From Lingula anatina (Eukaryota; Brachiopoda; Lingulata; Lingulida; Lingulidae): DNA of 64,000 nucleotides. The notes under the pieces are model-generated. The model ran no database searches and had not been told where the DNA came from. It worked only from the letters and a program-made list of their open reading frames with translations. Made by a program: the position numbers and the translations under genes. The DNA lies in contig NW_019775390.1 of NCBI RefSeq assembly GCF_001039355.2, forward strand, positions 377,160 through 441,159, written 5' to 3'. This document shows, in pieces, positions 47,758 to 59,967 of this stretch. Within the stretch, counting starts at the first letter, position 1, and the number at the start of each line of letters is the position of its first letter.

Positions 47758-48095
47758 NAAATTATAATTAAATCAAACTACTATGATAATAATCTAACTT
47801 ACTGATTTGTATTTATTTTATTGTGAAGAAGTGGCTCTAGTAAATTACACCTACTTTGGTAATGGTATAAATAATATCCTGAGTTAACTTATCTCAACTT
47901 CCATCAACTTTTGCGAACTATTATATCATGGCAGTATGGCACATTGATAATTGTTAAATTACAGAAACTATGACGTCATGAGCCCATCTAGTGATATGTG
48001 TACAGCAATAAGTAAATATGACATGAAGTAGTTATGTTTTGGATCAACTCCTGTTGCTATCTCGGTTTGTGCAGTTGCAGTCCCTGAGTTAAGCC
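47758..48095. other. Single-N join and third copy of the block-end sequence
   Basis: After the N at 47,758, about 300 bp repeat the sequence that ends both the first block (36,190-36,500) and the second block (47,460-47,757). The right-hand copy runs on past the shared end (gttgcagtccctgagttaag) into ccgggggg and unique DNA. It therefore carries the true continuation of the locus. Confidence 0.85.
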
Positions 48096-48620
48096 GGGGG
48101 GGGGGGGGGGTCGATACACTAGGATTTCTTTATCTGCTTAGATATAGCAGAGATAAAGATTGCCATTTAGTGTTATTGGACTATCGTATAAAATAAAAAC
48201 ATCGTGTCGACTTTGCTAGCGTGAGCTGATAATTTTTTTTTCGGGGGGGGGGGGGGGTGATTAGTGAACCTGAACAGCTATTGATCAACGCTGTTGAACG
48301 CCTATTTTATCACGACAATAATTATATTTACTACAATCCATTGGATGAATAATGTCTGGAAAGGCCTACTTATGACTGCATCATTGAATGGGCCAAAGAA
48401 TTTCTTTGTTTGGTCGAACGCCGTAATTAGGGGCGCTTGTCTCTTGAAAATAAAAATAATAGCAAACGCTTGCGAAAGGTTGTAGTTCTCACCTTCGTCG
48501 ACATCCGTGCCAATTTCCATGACAACGTCTAAGGTACAGAGTTACGTCGGGAACCGATTAGTATCTTACAACAAAGTTGCAAAACCGTTAAATTGCAGAC
48601 CCACGCTTGCAGGGTGATGG
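48096..48620. other. Intergenic, G homopolymers
   Basis: Two long G runs (48,099-48,110 and 48,243-48,257) and no supported gene. The short frame 48,294-48,485 has no recognisable domain. Confidence 0.5.
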
Positions 48621-48625
48621 TTAAG

Positions 48626-49303
48626 GCCCCTATTTCACACAGACCACGAATCCCACGAATCGCCAGGAATTGACAAATTTTAGGATTCGTGAGGATTCGT
48701 GAGATTTTGCCAATTTTCTGGTCTTATTCGACACGCTCACGATTCACATGCGATACAGGTACGATAGTGTTACGAATATTCGTGGGATTCGGCTGGAATC
48801 GTGAGATTTTGCCAATTTTCTGGTCTAATTCGACACGCTCTACGATTCAGTTACGATACAGGTGCGATAGTGTTACGAATATTCGTGGGATTCGGCTGAA
48901 ATCGCACGCATATTGTCCAGAAATTCACTACGATTTTTTGGAATCGGGAGTTCGTGGCCAAAACTGTGAACAGCTCAAAATTTTTGCCACGAATTCCCGA
49001 TTGATCAAGAATTGCAAGAACTTACTACGATTATATACGAATCTGTTAAGAACTTCACGAACTGATTACGATTCAACCAAATTTTCAATTCCTGGCGATT
49101 CGTGGGATTCGTGGTCTGTGTGAAATAGGGGCATCAAAGTTTTTGCCACCAGTTCCTGTTGGTCAAGAAGTGCAAGAACTGACTACGAATATATACGAAT
49201 CTGTTAAGAACTTCACGAACTGATTACGATTCAACCACGAATCGTGAAATTTGTCAATTCATGGGCATTCGTGGGATTCGTGGTCTGTGTGAAATAGGGG
49301 CAT
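48626..49303. mobile_element. Composite inverted-repeat element H with internal tandem repeats
   Basis: The left end gcccctatttcacacagacc plus cacgaatcccacgaat is mirrored exactly at 49,083-49,132 (attcgtgggattcgtgg then tctgtgtgaaataggggc). A second right end follows at 49,255-49,302. Inside, two tandem copies of about 108 bp (48,693-48,800 and 48,801-48,905) carry ccaattttctggtct and tgttacgaatattcgtggga. The right-hand sequence is itself tandemly repeated (about 49,003-49,132 and 49,163-49,302). No coding capacity was seen. Confidence 0.8.
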
Positions 49304-51307
49304 AAGCGGGTTTGGTGCCCTGGTAAACCGATAACCTATGCCACCTGATTTGATGGAATTCTGAAAATTCACATCTGTTTGAGCAGGTAAAGTTCGGCCA
49401 CTGAGACAAATGGATCATTGACTGAGGGGATTCCCCATCGGAAATTTTGTTCATCCGAAATAGGTTATTTGTAATGGTACCTGGCGGCCAACCAGTTATT
49501 CAAGTTGTACAAGGTGCATTCCAGGTCAACGGTGATGGCACGACTAGGTAGAGTGATATGGACATAAAGTTTAAATATCACAATCTTTCTTCCAAACATT
49601 CTGTTGGAAAAATATTGCCGAAAAAAGCCATTCTGTGGTCAATATTGTGATGGTTTCAAACTTAAAAGTCTTATTTTATGGACATTTCCGGGAAGTGCCT
49701 TATTTTCTTGTTTTATTAGTCTGTTTACTGCTTCGTATTTTGCAACCGGTGAGATGATAAATAAAATAATAAAATTGAAATGTGTATACATTAGTCTTCC
49801 AATGGACCATACCCTGAATCCACCTGTGATAGGTAGCCCATGTACATTTATTTTTGGACAAAAAGAAAAAAATAAACAGAGAATAACCTAGAACATTTCT
49901 GTCATATATCGGGGCCGTTTAAGTCCCGTGCCAACCATTCTCCAACCCTTAGGTAGTGCAAAGGCGTTTTAGGACGAGGAGAAGAGAGATGGTCGGGCTT
50001 TTTCCCCTATGATACAAATTTAGTGACCTTGAGATGTCTGCCCGACTTTACCCTGGACAAACTTCTGATGTCCCCAAAGCCCATTAGCTCCAGCGGGGTA
50101 AAAGTTCATTGACGGAGGGGGTTCCCCGTCGGAAATTTTGTTGTTCCGCGACGGTCTATTTATATATTTTATCCAGCTGTTTTATGAGAGGTTCAATGTT
50201 TGAAATTGTCAGGAGACCGTGTGAGGTGATATAAACACAATATGTAACTAATGTCAACATGCTTAACGGAAATTCCAAAATCTTTAGATCTAAAATCGAC
50301 TTTAAAAACATGTCAAACATGGAATTTTAATGTCATGTTTGACATATTTTCATAGATTATTCAATAAAAATGGTGAGGAAGATCCTATCGCAAATATTTC
50401 CAAAGATTATTCAATAAAAAATGATGGCGAAGATTCTATCGCAAATATATGTAGGTGTTAGTTTATCTTTATCCTTGGATTCAAGGTTTGTCTAGGGGCT
50501 CAAAAACATCTGATTTATCTGCATAACTTCGACAGCCGTCAGAAAAAAAACGGCCAATATGAAAAATAATTAGGTAAGTAATAATTACAATGAGAAAAAA
50601 CTAGTTTCTTCCGTAATCTGTAATTGAGTGGTTGCAGAAATATGAAGCGAAAATAAAATAAATATGCGTAATCAAATTTTTCATTTTTTTTTTAACTTTC
50701 GTTTTTAAGGCTTCATATTACATATGCCCAAATTTGTTTTGGAGCATCTGATGAAGAAGCTAATTCATTGCATTTCAAGCTAACAAATATTTAGAAAAAA
50801 ATTATCACCATTAAAGTATCAGTTTCATTTTACACTATTTTATCATTCTGATATTCGTTTGCACCCAGTTATTTTAATGCAGATTAGATCATACTCAACG
50901 AACTTTAACCGATGTAGCTATGATCACAGAAAATAATTTACAAGCAGCGCTTCTCAAAAATTGAACCATTGCCTTATTTTTTATATAAAATATATCTTTT
51001 CTGTAAAGTATAGTGCAAAATTATACAAACTTTGGATTAGTTTTAAATAAAAAATGTTCGCAAATTTCCGCAATTATATTTAAAAGTTGAACCAAAACCA
51101 TGTGCATTGTTGAACCATAAATTATTAGTTTTTTACTTTGACTAAAGTAATGATATTGAATCATTTGTCAAACATTTCATAATTAATATTAATCTTCAGA
51201 AATTCGGGAATGGTCTTAATCAAATGTGTTGGTTTATCGCTCATTAAAAAGAAACCATGATAAAAGTAAAATTTTTCACTAGTTTAAATCTTTTAAACAA
51301 ATCAATA
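49304..51307. other. Intergenic, no gene recognised
   Basis: AT-rich. Two short relatives, tgactgaggggattccccat (49,417) and tgacggagggggttccccgt (50,110), each followed by cggaaattttgtt, form a dispersed repeat. I looked on the minus strand for bZIP basic-region or zipper exons that could complete the first exon at 51,610 and found none. The frame 49,604-49,891 has a hydrophobic stretch but no family match. Confidence 0.4.
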
Positions 51308-51349
51308 TCACTGGATGATTATCTGTTCTATTTCAATACCTACCACCTC

Positions 51350-51610
51350 CGGGCGTGGTGCTTTATAGTCAGGTTTGAGGTCACGTTTTCCATTTTTCAA
51401 ACATCTATGTATTACGGAGTATCGAAGTTCTTGTTTTATTAAAGGACTCAAGTCTCCCTTACTTAAAGCCTCTAAATTTACGTCCGAGAAGTCTGGAATA
51501 CTTTCATCAAAATCCTCAAAAAGTTCTAACGGATGAGGTGTCCCATTCAAATCATGAGAAGTGTTACACCGTTCAGCTTCCAGAAAAAAGTCCTCGACTT
51601 CGGGTTCCAT
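51350..51610 (-). CDS. ATF3/JDP2-like first exon a, without visible bZIP exons
   Basis: An open exon beginning with ATG at 51,610. It encodes an acidic N-terminus (EPEVEDFFLEAER), then SDVNLEALSKGDLSPLIKQE and LRYSVIHRC. This matches the first exon of the complete bZIP gene at 57,032 (NVEALVKGDLSPLVREE, LRYSILRRC) and recalls the LTPFVKEELRFAI motif of vertebrate ATF3. A donor-like GTAGGT follows PRPEV at about 51,350, in the same phase 0 as the paralogue. A TTTAAAAGGG TATA-like motif lies about 25 bp upstream of the ATG. No basic region or zipper is visible between here and 46 kb, so the gene is incomplete, misassembled or joined to an exon elsewhere. Confidence 0.6.
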
Positions 51611-51747
51611 AATTTCAAATCGTAACCCTTTTAAAGAAAATATATTTCATTTTTTGCTTTTTTTCCCAAATGTTCACTTGGTTTTTGATAATCGGGTTCC
51701 CACGGAGATTACGTCGGGAGAACTAGTTTGATTTGTTTAAACTGTGA

Positions 51748-51924
51748 CAGGGGCGGATCCAGAAATATTTTCTGACAGTGTTCCAAATTATCTTTGTTGG
51801 TCAATCCTCCATTGTTGACCGTCTTCCGACAGAAAAAAATTGGATACCTGTCAATGTAAACTTGAAAATCTGACCGTCTTCTAGAAGACCCAGAAGACGT
51901 GCTAAATCCGCCTCTGTGTGATCA
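51748..51924 (+). mobile_element. Repeat family G, best-preserved copy
   Basis: Begins ggggcggatccagaaatatt and ends acgtgctaaatccgcctct, so short inverted ends (ggcggat / atccgcc) are visible. Internal gtcttccgacagaaaa and gaccgtcttctagaagaccc are shared with the copies at 28,388, 39,010 and 10,110. Confidence 0.7.
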
Positions 51925-52439
51925 TGACACCTGATTTCATCGATCTTCTGCGCCTGCGTATTTGAAAACCCCTTGGGAATTCCCGGCGATAACGTGCAAA
52001 TATGTTAATACAAATCATGTCAGCTGTATATATTTGTATTTATAAGTAATTTTGTTTAGATTAAAATCATTTGATGTAGTAATAAACACTAAAAATGCAT
52101 ATGCGGTACTAAGGTAATGAAAGTAATGAGCTCTGCTTTGGGCAACAAAGGGCATTTTGTGCAGCAGATTTGCTTAACTTTTTCTTTTAAAAAAGCAAGA
52201 CAGTTCAATGCATAGTGAAAGAGATTTAACTTTGCTAATATATCTTTATATCTTTATTAATTCGTATCTTGGGGAGAAAAAAAAAACATTTATGGGTGGC
52301 TGACTAACTAATTGCGATATTCAAATATGCTTTTTTCCAAAAATTGAAAAAGGTATGTTTATCTTAAAAATTACATTTCTCCAGCATCAAGTTTTCTGCC
52401 TCACTTTCAAACCACGCCTTTTATGTTTTCTCAAGTTCT

Positions 52440-52560
52440 CAAGTTGTTTTTTAAGCAGCTGGCATAAATTTTCTAAAGCAAGAAAACAAAGGGCATTTTC
52501 TGTTCAAAAAGTTCTTTTCAGTAACCTGATTCTGGCGGCCATAATAACGTTACCCGGGTT
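52440..52560 (-). pseudogene. Possible remnant of bZIP exons between first exons b and a
   Basis: On the minus strand, a frame near 52,550-52,505 reads NVIMAARIR, recalling NKMAARKCR of the complete bZIP gene and sharing a 13-base identity (atggccgccagaa). It is followed 60-70 bp later by a good acceptor (gttttcttgctttag) and a Leu/Lys-rich frame (NLCQLLKKQLENLRKHKRRG) that could be a decayed zipper. Phases do not fit first exon b, and the similarity is short, so chance is a real alternative. Confidence 0.2.
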
Positions 52561-53054
52561 CATGCATACATAATAATAATTAATGGCGAAAAGGGGATTC
52601 CCCTTTGGAATTTCCGCACAACGTGACCTAGGTTACAACTATATGCACATTACATATCACAAAGGTCACTTTGAACATGTCATATCTTTCAAAACATTAT
52701 CGAGCCTTTAACACATATGGCCATATTTTGCAAAAAAAGGGCTGAGTGAATGATTGATAATAGTTGCAGCATTTTCCATCATTATCTTAACGCAGCTTAA
52801 CTCCTGTTGGTTAATAATTATTTTACTTCCTTGATGTTTGAATTGAAGGACTCAATTTCAGCGATAAAATTTTATGAGAAAAAAAAAACAATAATCGTCC
52901 AAGATACTAAAACGCTTTGGTAAAGAGGCAATGACCGATTTATCGAACGTAACCAAGTCATTGTTATGTTGATGATGCAGCACCTGCCGTAGTTGTTTAC
53001 ATATAGGTGTACTTTGTGTTGGAGACGATGCACATCAATATTCCAAATACTTAC

Positions 53055-53324
53055 AGGTTCGTTAATCTCTGTCCTGAATTCTACATGGACATCAGCCTTG
53101 CCTAACCTCGCGTTGCGAGCTAGAACGCTTTGCCTTAGTTCTCGCTTCACTGGGTTTCTAAGAGCCTTCTCTACATCGTGACTGTTCAGTTCCTCTGGGT
53201 CAGATGCTGAGAAATCAAAATTGAAATCGGTATCAAGGTCCTCTTCAGAAAATGAGAATTCTGCATCCTCTGGTCTTTCATCACTGCCCTGTATTATTTC
53301 TTCATGTACGTCAAATATTTCCAT
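53055..53324 (-). CDS. ATF3/JDP2-like first exon b, without visible bZIP exons
   Basis: A 90-codon open exon from ATG 53,324 to a strong donor (GAACCT|GTAAGT). It has a long acidic segment (EDAEFSFSEEDLDTDFNFDF), then VEKALRNPVKRELRQSVLAR, which aligns with EALSKGDLSPLIKQELRYSV of exon a and the matching segment of exon c. Phase 0 at the donor is the same as in the complete gene. It lies 3' of that gene's bZIP exons on the same strand, so it cannot join them by ordinary cis splicing. It is the most divergent of the three. Its own downstream bZIP exons were not found, apart from the doubtful remnant near 52.5 kb. Confidence 0.6.
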
Positions 53325-54781
53325 ATTTCAAAATAAAGGGGGGTGAAGGGGCGTTGCAATGGTCAGTAGGTCGATGTGGACGCATCAGCGGACCATCAGA
53401 CGCTGTCTGGGGACACCTCCACATCAGTAGGCTACACCCGCCCAATGTTTTCGTGTGTTAAACGCCGTTAACGAGTTTTCACCGATTTACTTGTAAACAA
53501 GAAATTGAGAAAAACATGATTTTTTCCAGCTCGGCTGCAGCCATGTTACATTGGAACCTGGATGGTATAGGGGAAATCCCCTTTACATATATTAACAACT
53601 TGTGCAGTAGGGGATTCCCCTTACGGCTCTGCCGCCTTCCAAGATGAAGGCCAAGAAATAGCGGCAGTATGTTGTTGATATTCAAAATAGAAATACAAGG
53701 ACAAAAACATCATTCTCAAAACCCCCAATAATTTAACTTATTTGAAACATACTGTGAAGCATTTTGGGTAAAAGAATGATTAAGCGTTTTGGTTTTTGAA
53801 AACATATTTTAAAATCAGTAAATTTTAGATATGCAGAATGTTTGAGCTCTCGCCCGTTTTTGTTCTCCCTTGGTTTAACTATGTATTCAGTACTAAAATA
53901 AACACCCGATTCCTGTCAGACTGGTTACCTAGCCCCTAGTGGAAACTTGGGTCTCCGCATTCCTCTTGTCTGATGCGTTGTTTTCCTTTACCTTATCATC
54001 TCAACGAAAAATTCCCAAATGATTTGTCACTTCTTAAATTTAATTAAATGATAAGGTAAGCAAAAAATGAAACAAAAATGCTTCATCATTATCATTTTGT
54101 CGATAAGATAATTGGTTTATTATCTAATGTATTAACTATTTGTTTATCTAAAAGCTATAATTGTTTACTTCAGGATGAAATGAATAAGTTATAATAACGA
54201 ATGATTATGTCATGAATTTTGTCAACCAATCACATTTATCTAATACTTCATATGAATATACTTTTTTTTCATACTTTTTTCCATCATACTGAGCTGGTGA
54301 AAATGTACAGAGATAAATGATTATAATAATACAAAAAAACTTTTACTCAAATAATTAGCAACAAAATAACATAAATACACATTCATTATCATTACACTTT
54401 ATATCATAAACACTATATAATCATAAACTAGATGCAATCAAAATGCCGAGTCAACTGCTCTCAGCATTGATCGTACGCTAGCATCACATTATGTAACAGA
54501 AATCCCCTGATTATCGAATCAGCTTCTTTTCTTGTATCTTAATCAGTTTGATAAAATCTATAAAACCTTTGTGTCAGACAGAATACAGAATGAACATGTA
54601 TAAAAACTAACCGCAGACAGTTCAAAAGAAGTTACCCGAGGGTATCTTTTCTTTCCTTGACGTGTGCTTTACTAGTACAAAACAAAGCAAACAAAACAAA
54701 ATCCATACCGCTATACCGGTATTAAAACACTGGCTCTGAAAACGCATCAAGTCTCAAGTTCAGTTCTTTCGCCATTTAAAA

Positions 54782-56201
54782 TCAACTTGAAATGAGCGGG
54801 CATTGAGCCAAATGATCGTCTAGCGCGCGTTGAACCGCGTTCTTTTCCTTCTGCAGCTGTCGTATTTGGTAACGCAGTGAGGTGTTCTGACTTTCAAGAT
54901 CATTGTTTTTCTGGAAGATAGAATACTAAGAAGTGATCAGGCATTACAGGCATTATCACAGGTATATAGGTCATCACCTAAGTCATAACGACTGGCATCT
55001 TCAAACAGGCAGTATTTGTACAACACTGTAGCGAACAGTGAAGACCATGTTGACACGACGTTCGGCGGTCAGTCCTTACTGAAACTCTTACTTAAAAGGA
55101 GATAAAAGAGGTCACACACTTTAGAAAAAAGTTAATCATAGAATTAATTTTGTTATTACATTTATTTACAAGATATTTGCTTCGTTGACAATATATATTT
55201 AAATTCTAAAATAACTGAACATATATGTATTGATTTAAAAAAAATTGTGAGCCTACCGCTTACCTTGACGAGATCCTGAATGGTTTGTTTCTTTTTGTCT
55301 CGGCATTTTCTGGCGGCCATTTTGTTTTTCTCACGCCGTGCATCCCTCCGTTCTTGTTCTTCGGGAGATAGCTGATATAAGATACAACAAGTCAACTTTG
55401 AAAGATAAAAACATCAGTGTCACACGCAGATTGAATATATTGTGCGAATCATGTAGAGTAACACAATGAGTTGGTAGAACGTGTGGGTGTGGAGGAGAAT
55501 AAATAAGCATATCTAACATAATCCATCCATGACGCACACCATTACAACACTGTGCATTATAAACCATCCATGCCGAGGGACGGAGCGCCGGGTAAATACA
55601 AATTTTAAGTCAAAGTGAAATATCAACGTGTCCACTCTTTTCCATAAAACTTATATGGACTTTCTGCCATGACGTGAACAGCAACAAACAAGACGCTTCA
55701 AAGGCACACCGTGAATATGTATGGCTACATATCAAGATCGATGTTTTTGCGGCCGAGGTTCCCTTTTTCTACTCGATTAAATATCCAAAAGGTAGGAAGG
55801 TGTTCATGACTGGAGAATGGTTGTTGTCGCTTTCGGCGAATCCCGCAGTTTTCACACATGAGAAGCATAATGTAGATTACAATTTGAGCTCACTTAGTTC
55901 GTTGTTAGGGCCACTCACTGACGGCTTGATAAGTGCTAGTATTGTTTTACAGGCTAACCAAAGGCTAACCACCAACTAATACCCGTATGAAGGGGAATAC
56001 CTGGTATCATACTCGTATTTAGTTTGGAAATGATTTTGGAATGTGAGGTTTCGGTTTCTGATTTATACACCCTAAATTGTTTTACCAAACGAATTTTCGA
56101 GACTACATGTAGCCATCTTGCTTCCGCTGGTTTAAATAATGTAAAATATATATTATTGTTAAGTTAAAGTCTTTTTGTAAAAGTGTGTTATAAACATAAA
56201 A

Positions 56202-56247
<46 letters not shown>

Positions 56248-56415
56248 GTTGTTGTTGTTGTTGTTATTATAGACTGAAAAGTTCTAAAAAAAACTTCAAA
56301 AAGGTTAAAAATGTGCGTATAAAATTTAGTGCAAAAATGACTGGAAAAGATATAGACATTTATTGATCTTAATAAAATATCGTTCCGCCAACAGTTAGAC
56401 AATTTTTACTTGAAA

Positions 56416-56455
<40 letters not shown>

Positions 56456-57032
56456 AACAATAGAAAAATGTTTAACGTGATACTGATGAATGAAGAGACC
56501 TGGATGTGTAAGGCCGAATATAATATTTGGCGTTTTTGAAATATGGAAAAGTTACGTAAATACCCACAAGATGGAGACATTTACGCTATTCCACATGACG
56601 ATGAAATAGCAATAAATGACCTGAGCAAAGCATAAAAATGAAATACCGTCTCGGAGTTTTCATTGAAAATAATATACAAATACAAATAATGGATAAAAAC
56701 TTGCACTAATTGTGCACTGCTCCTACCTCTTCAACTGTTGACTCTTTATATTCTGCCTTCAAAGCTCCATTGCATCTTCTTAGTATGCTGTATCTCAGTT
56801 CCTCCCTAACAAGTGGGCTCAGATCGCCTTTTACAAGAGCTTCGACATTGGCGTTTTCAAAGTCGGGCAGATCTGCAGTGCAGTATCTTAAAGCGTCATA
56901 TTCTTCAAGTGGGAACGCTGAAGGGTCCAGGAAGTTTTCATCACTCTCTTGTTTGGAGGCAAGCTGCAAGAAGTGTTCTCCTGTGGCTGGTGGGGTTTGG
57001 TGACGAATTTCAGAACAGATGCTGTTTTCCAT
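54782..57032 (-). CDS. ATF3/JDP2-like bZIP transcription factor (3 exons, 180 aa)
   Basis: Nuclear bZIP factor expected to bind CRE/AP-1-type sites as a dimer. Exons: 57,032-56,727 (102 codons), 55,371-55,264 (36 codons), 54,910-54,782 (42 codons plus stop); all junctions are phase 0. The N-terminal exon carries EALVKGDLSPLVREELRYSI, comparable to the LTPFVKEELRFAI segment of human ATF3. Exon 2 is the basic region (EEQERRDARREKNKMAARKC, then RDKKKQ) and exon 3 is the leucine zipper (NNDLESQNTSLRYQIRQLQK and onward to HLAQCPLISS). Length equals that of human ATF3 (181 aa), but ATF3 and JDP2 cannot be separated here. Two paralogous first exons lie downstream at 53,324 and 51,610. Confidence 0.88.
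56203..56268. repeat. ATT/GTT microsatellite
   Basis: About 16 ATT units followed by five GTT units, in the first intron of the bZIP gene. A separate AAAT array is at 56,414-56,452. Confidence 0.95.
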
Positions 57033-57069
57033 GTTTTGTAACCTTTTTAGGGTATTTTTGCTGTTAAAG

Positions 57070-58967
57070 AACTAGTATTCTGTTGACTTTGAGCAGTAAT
57101 AGTTGCTACAAAGCTCGCGTTGATAAGTGTGGATCTGAAGAATGTAAAAAATTGAAACTTCTTCGCTAAAATGCAGCTTTTATGTACACGAATATCCAAG
57201 CCAAACAATTACATATGTGCGATGCAATCTGTCTGATATAGGCCTACTGTGCAGAACGGGGATTTCCATCAGAAACCACCCAACTCCGAGCCAAATAGAA
57301 AATGCGTGCCCAACCATATGGTATTATTGGTGAGGTATGCTGAGGAATAAACTTTTTAATAACATGAAAAAATTGAATTGCAATTGGCTCTTATCTGCAC
57401 CATCAACCGCATGGATTTTGTATTATTACTACGCAAAACTTCTCGCTGTATGGGATACATAACCGTGCACAGAGTAAATAAGCTAGACAATTACCTGTAA
57501 ATATCTAGTGATGAGATTATCTGTGACCAAGATAGAGGGGAATTATCCTATTTCTATACATATAAATGACCGCAAATATTTTTGTATAACATATTTGTTT
57601 GGTTGTTAAGACGCATTCCACTGACAAAGAGATTCGATTCGTTAACATGATAGGGCGAGTTCAAACTTGCCTTTTGTTTCTTTACAAGTATAATATGTCT
57701 TCGAAATTTACCCATTGTTAAAAATAGATTCGACGTTGGGTAAGTACACTGCTCTTGTTGGAATGTTGCCACTCAAAACAGCTGTTATCACATTCTTTGA
57801 GTACCCGTGATATTATCTCACCTCAGAAACCATCTCTCCTTGATCAATACGTCACACCACATAATTTGTGCAAATACGTTGTTTAACGTGTACACAACAA
57901 AGCAAAAACCTCTCTTAAGAGTAGACCTAACTTAGGCGTCGTTTTTTTTTTTAACTTATCTTCAGCTGTGCCTACAGCATCAAACAAAACACTCCTCAGC
58001 CAAATGTATGAATACATTTTAACAATACCCCAATCACTCCCTTGGGTTTTCCTAAACCGCACTTATGGAAACGTGTGTGTGTGTGTTCGTGTGTGAATAG
58101 CCGCAGGTGCGCCAGGAAATAGTGGTACAGTAGGCTTGTGGTGGCGAATGTTTGAATTAAGCGGCTTACATTATATAAGAAATATTCGATAACAATCGTC
58201 ACCATAGACACTTCTAAGATCTTTTTTCTACTACCGCCTGGTATAAATAATCAGGGAAACTTTCTTCATCAGAAAACGATCGACTTTCGCCATACATGCA
58301 TTAATTATTTCTTTGATACTTTGATATCAAAAGAAAAATCCCCGCATTATAATTGCCCGGATGTTGTTGACCGGTCGTGGTCCAGTTTTTTTCCACGGGA
58401 AACTAACAAGAACTGTATCCTCTACCAGGGCCACAGAAGGATTTTAATAAGATATTGACAGATATGTCTCTGGCCCTTTTCTGCACTGTCGCGTTAGAGA
58501 AAAGTGCACATAATAAATCTGCGGTCTTGGTTGTAGAGGGTACATGAACAGCAAGAACAAAAGAAAAACCAAAATGATCGTTGTACGCTGAGAATATTGT
58601 TTGGAGCTTCACCCCTTTACACTAATCTTCACCTGATTAAATCATTTATTCAAAATGCTGTATCGAAACGTGCTTTCCAAATCATCCTTGAGATATGTGT
58701 AGTCCCGATGTTTATTCATATAAATTTATCACCATGATAAGCATTGTTTAATTGTTTAACACAATACGATTTAATAAAAATCGCTTTACTTTGTTATAAA
58801 CAACCCGCCCCTTACGCTGTTCGTGAAGTAAGCGAATGGTGTAATCTTAAACTTATCGCAGTAATTATAACATAAATAAATTTCAGCTGTTACTTTTCTC
58901 ATAGCTTGTGTCACGAACATTGTATTACTTACAGCTGTACAGGCACATCTGCTTCCGTGTCTATATG
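57070..58967. other. Upstream region of the bZIP gene, no coding exon
   Basis: Presumed promoter side of the ATF3-like gene. A short GT run is at 58,074-58,086. At 58,413-58,548 a small element has inverted ends tcctctaccagggccac and cttggttgtagagggta, related to element F of the MTBP introns. No gene was recognised in frames at 57,554, 57,996 or 58,403. Confidence 0.4.
58413..58548. mobile_element. Short relative of inverted-end element F
   Basis: Ends cctctaccagggcc and ttgtagagggta match the ends of the elements at 31,943 and 42,680. The interior (gacagatatgtctctggccc) also matches a stretch (acatatctgttaatatcta) near their right ends. About 135 bp, non-coding. Confidence 0.5.
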
Positions 58968-59295
58968 CTTAAAGAGATAACAACTGTTCACTATGGCCAA
59001 AAACTGGACTTTTCCCGGGGGTAAAAGACAATTTTCTCATACAAACCAATGTTAATTAATCCATTCAAAGTTAGTCCCTAGTTTTTTCTAAAAAGTTTGT
59101 TTTTGTAATATTCTCTTAAGAGATTATTACAAGAGTGTAACCATGTATGGAGGTCACGTGACGTGATGGCAAGCACAAATTCCAAAATAATTGCGTTAAC
59201 TGCAGTTTTGGTGGAAAAATAGAATTTGTTATATTTCTGTGGGTTGTTTATTGTGAAATATGAATGTCTTACGAACAGTTGTTATCCCTTTAAAT
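58968..59295. mobile_element. MITE family C, copy 2
   Basis: Diverged copy of 10,642-10,979: ttaaagagataacaactg at the left, cagttgttatccctttaa at the right, a central ctcttaagagat palindrome and the tggaggtcacgtga block in the same order. Confidence 0.75.
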
Positions 59296-59967
59296 GAAGA
59301 AACTATACCCTTTCATGATGACGTTAACTACTGATTAGCCGAGCTGACAAGTGATTCATAATTTACACTTCAATAAAAGAAAATGTCGCCATATTTCAAA
59401 TACTGTTTGCTTATTAACGTTATAACATGCCATAAAACGCTTGCATCTACCGTCACCTGAAAATTTAAATATGTTATTAATAAGGACTGCTAAGCTATCG
59501 TTTTATCACAATTACTGTTTACAACACGATTGTCACCTTTATAAAACTTAAGCTTACCGCCCTATAAAACTTTTGCAATGTTTTCAATTCACTCTCTAGC
59601 CCAAGCGGACCATTATAATGATTTAAAACGCCAACATATTTCTTTTCAACAGCTGTATTTATTTTGAATGAAAGTTATCTGTGTCAGGTCCACTCTGGTG
59701 ATACAGAGGTCAGTTCTCCTAGCGCAAGTTCCACGTGGACGTTCCTTCAACCATTACACGTCGGAAATCCCGACTTCACTGGTTAACAGCAAGGAGCACC
59801 ATGGTAGCTTTACTTTTCAACGACTCCCTTTTTTGTGTGTAGGGTTCCACTGATCTATATGTAGTTATACAATTTCTCTTTGTGGAAAGACTGGGAATCT
59901 GTAAGAACATAACAGCTGCACAAGCATGCTTTTTCTATTTAATAAAAAGAAGTAACCTCATACACCA
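59296..59967. other. Intergenic / 3' flank of cyclin K
   Basis: No exon supported. It is downstream of the cyclin K stop codon on the minus strand, so part of it is probably 3' UTR. Confidence 0.4.

Noticed and set aside
55674-55979. 101-codon plus-strand frame in the bZIP gene intron
   Set aside because: Starts with ATG and is hydrophilic at its ends, but no motif, splice context or second copy supports it. I cannot distinguish it from chance.
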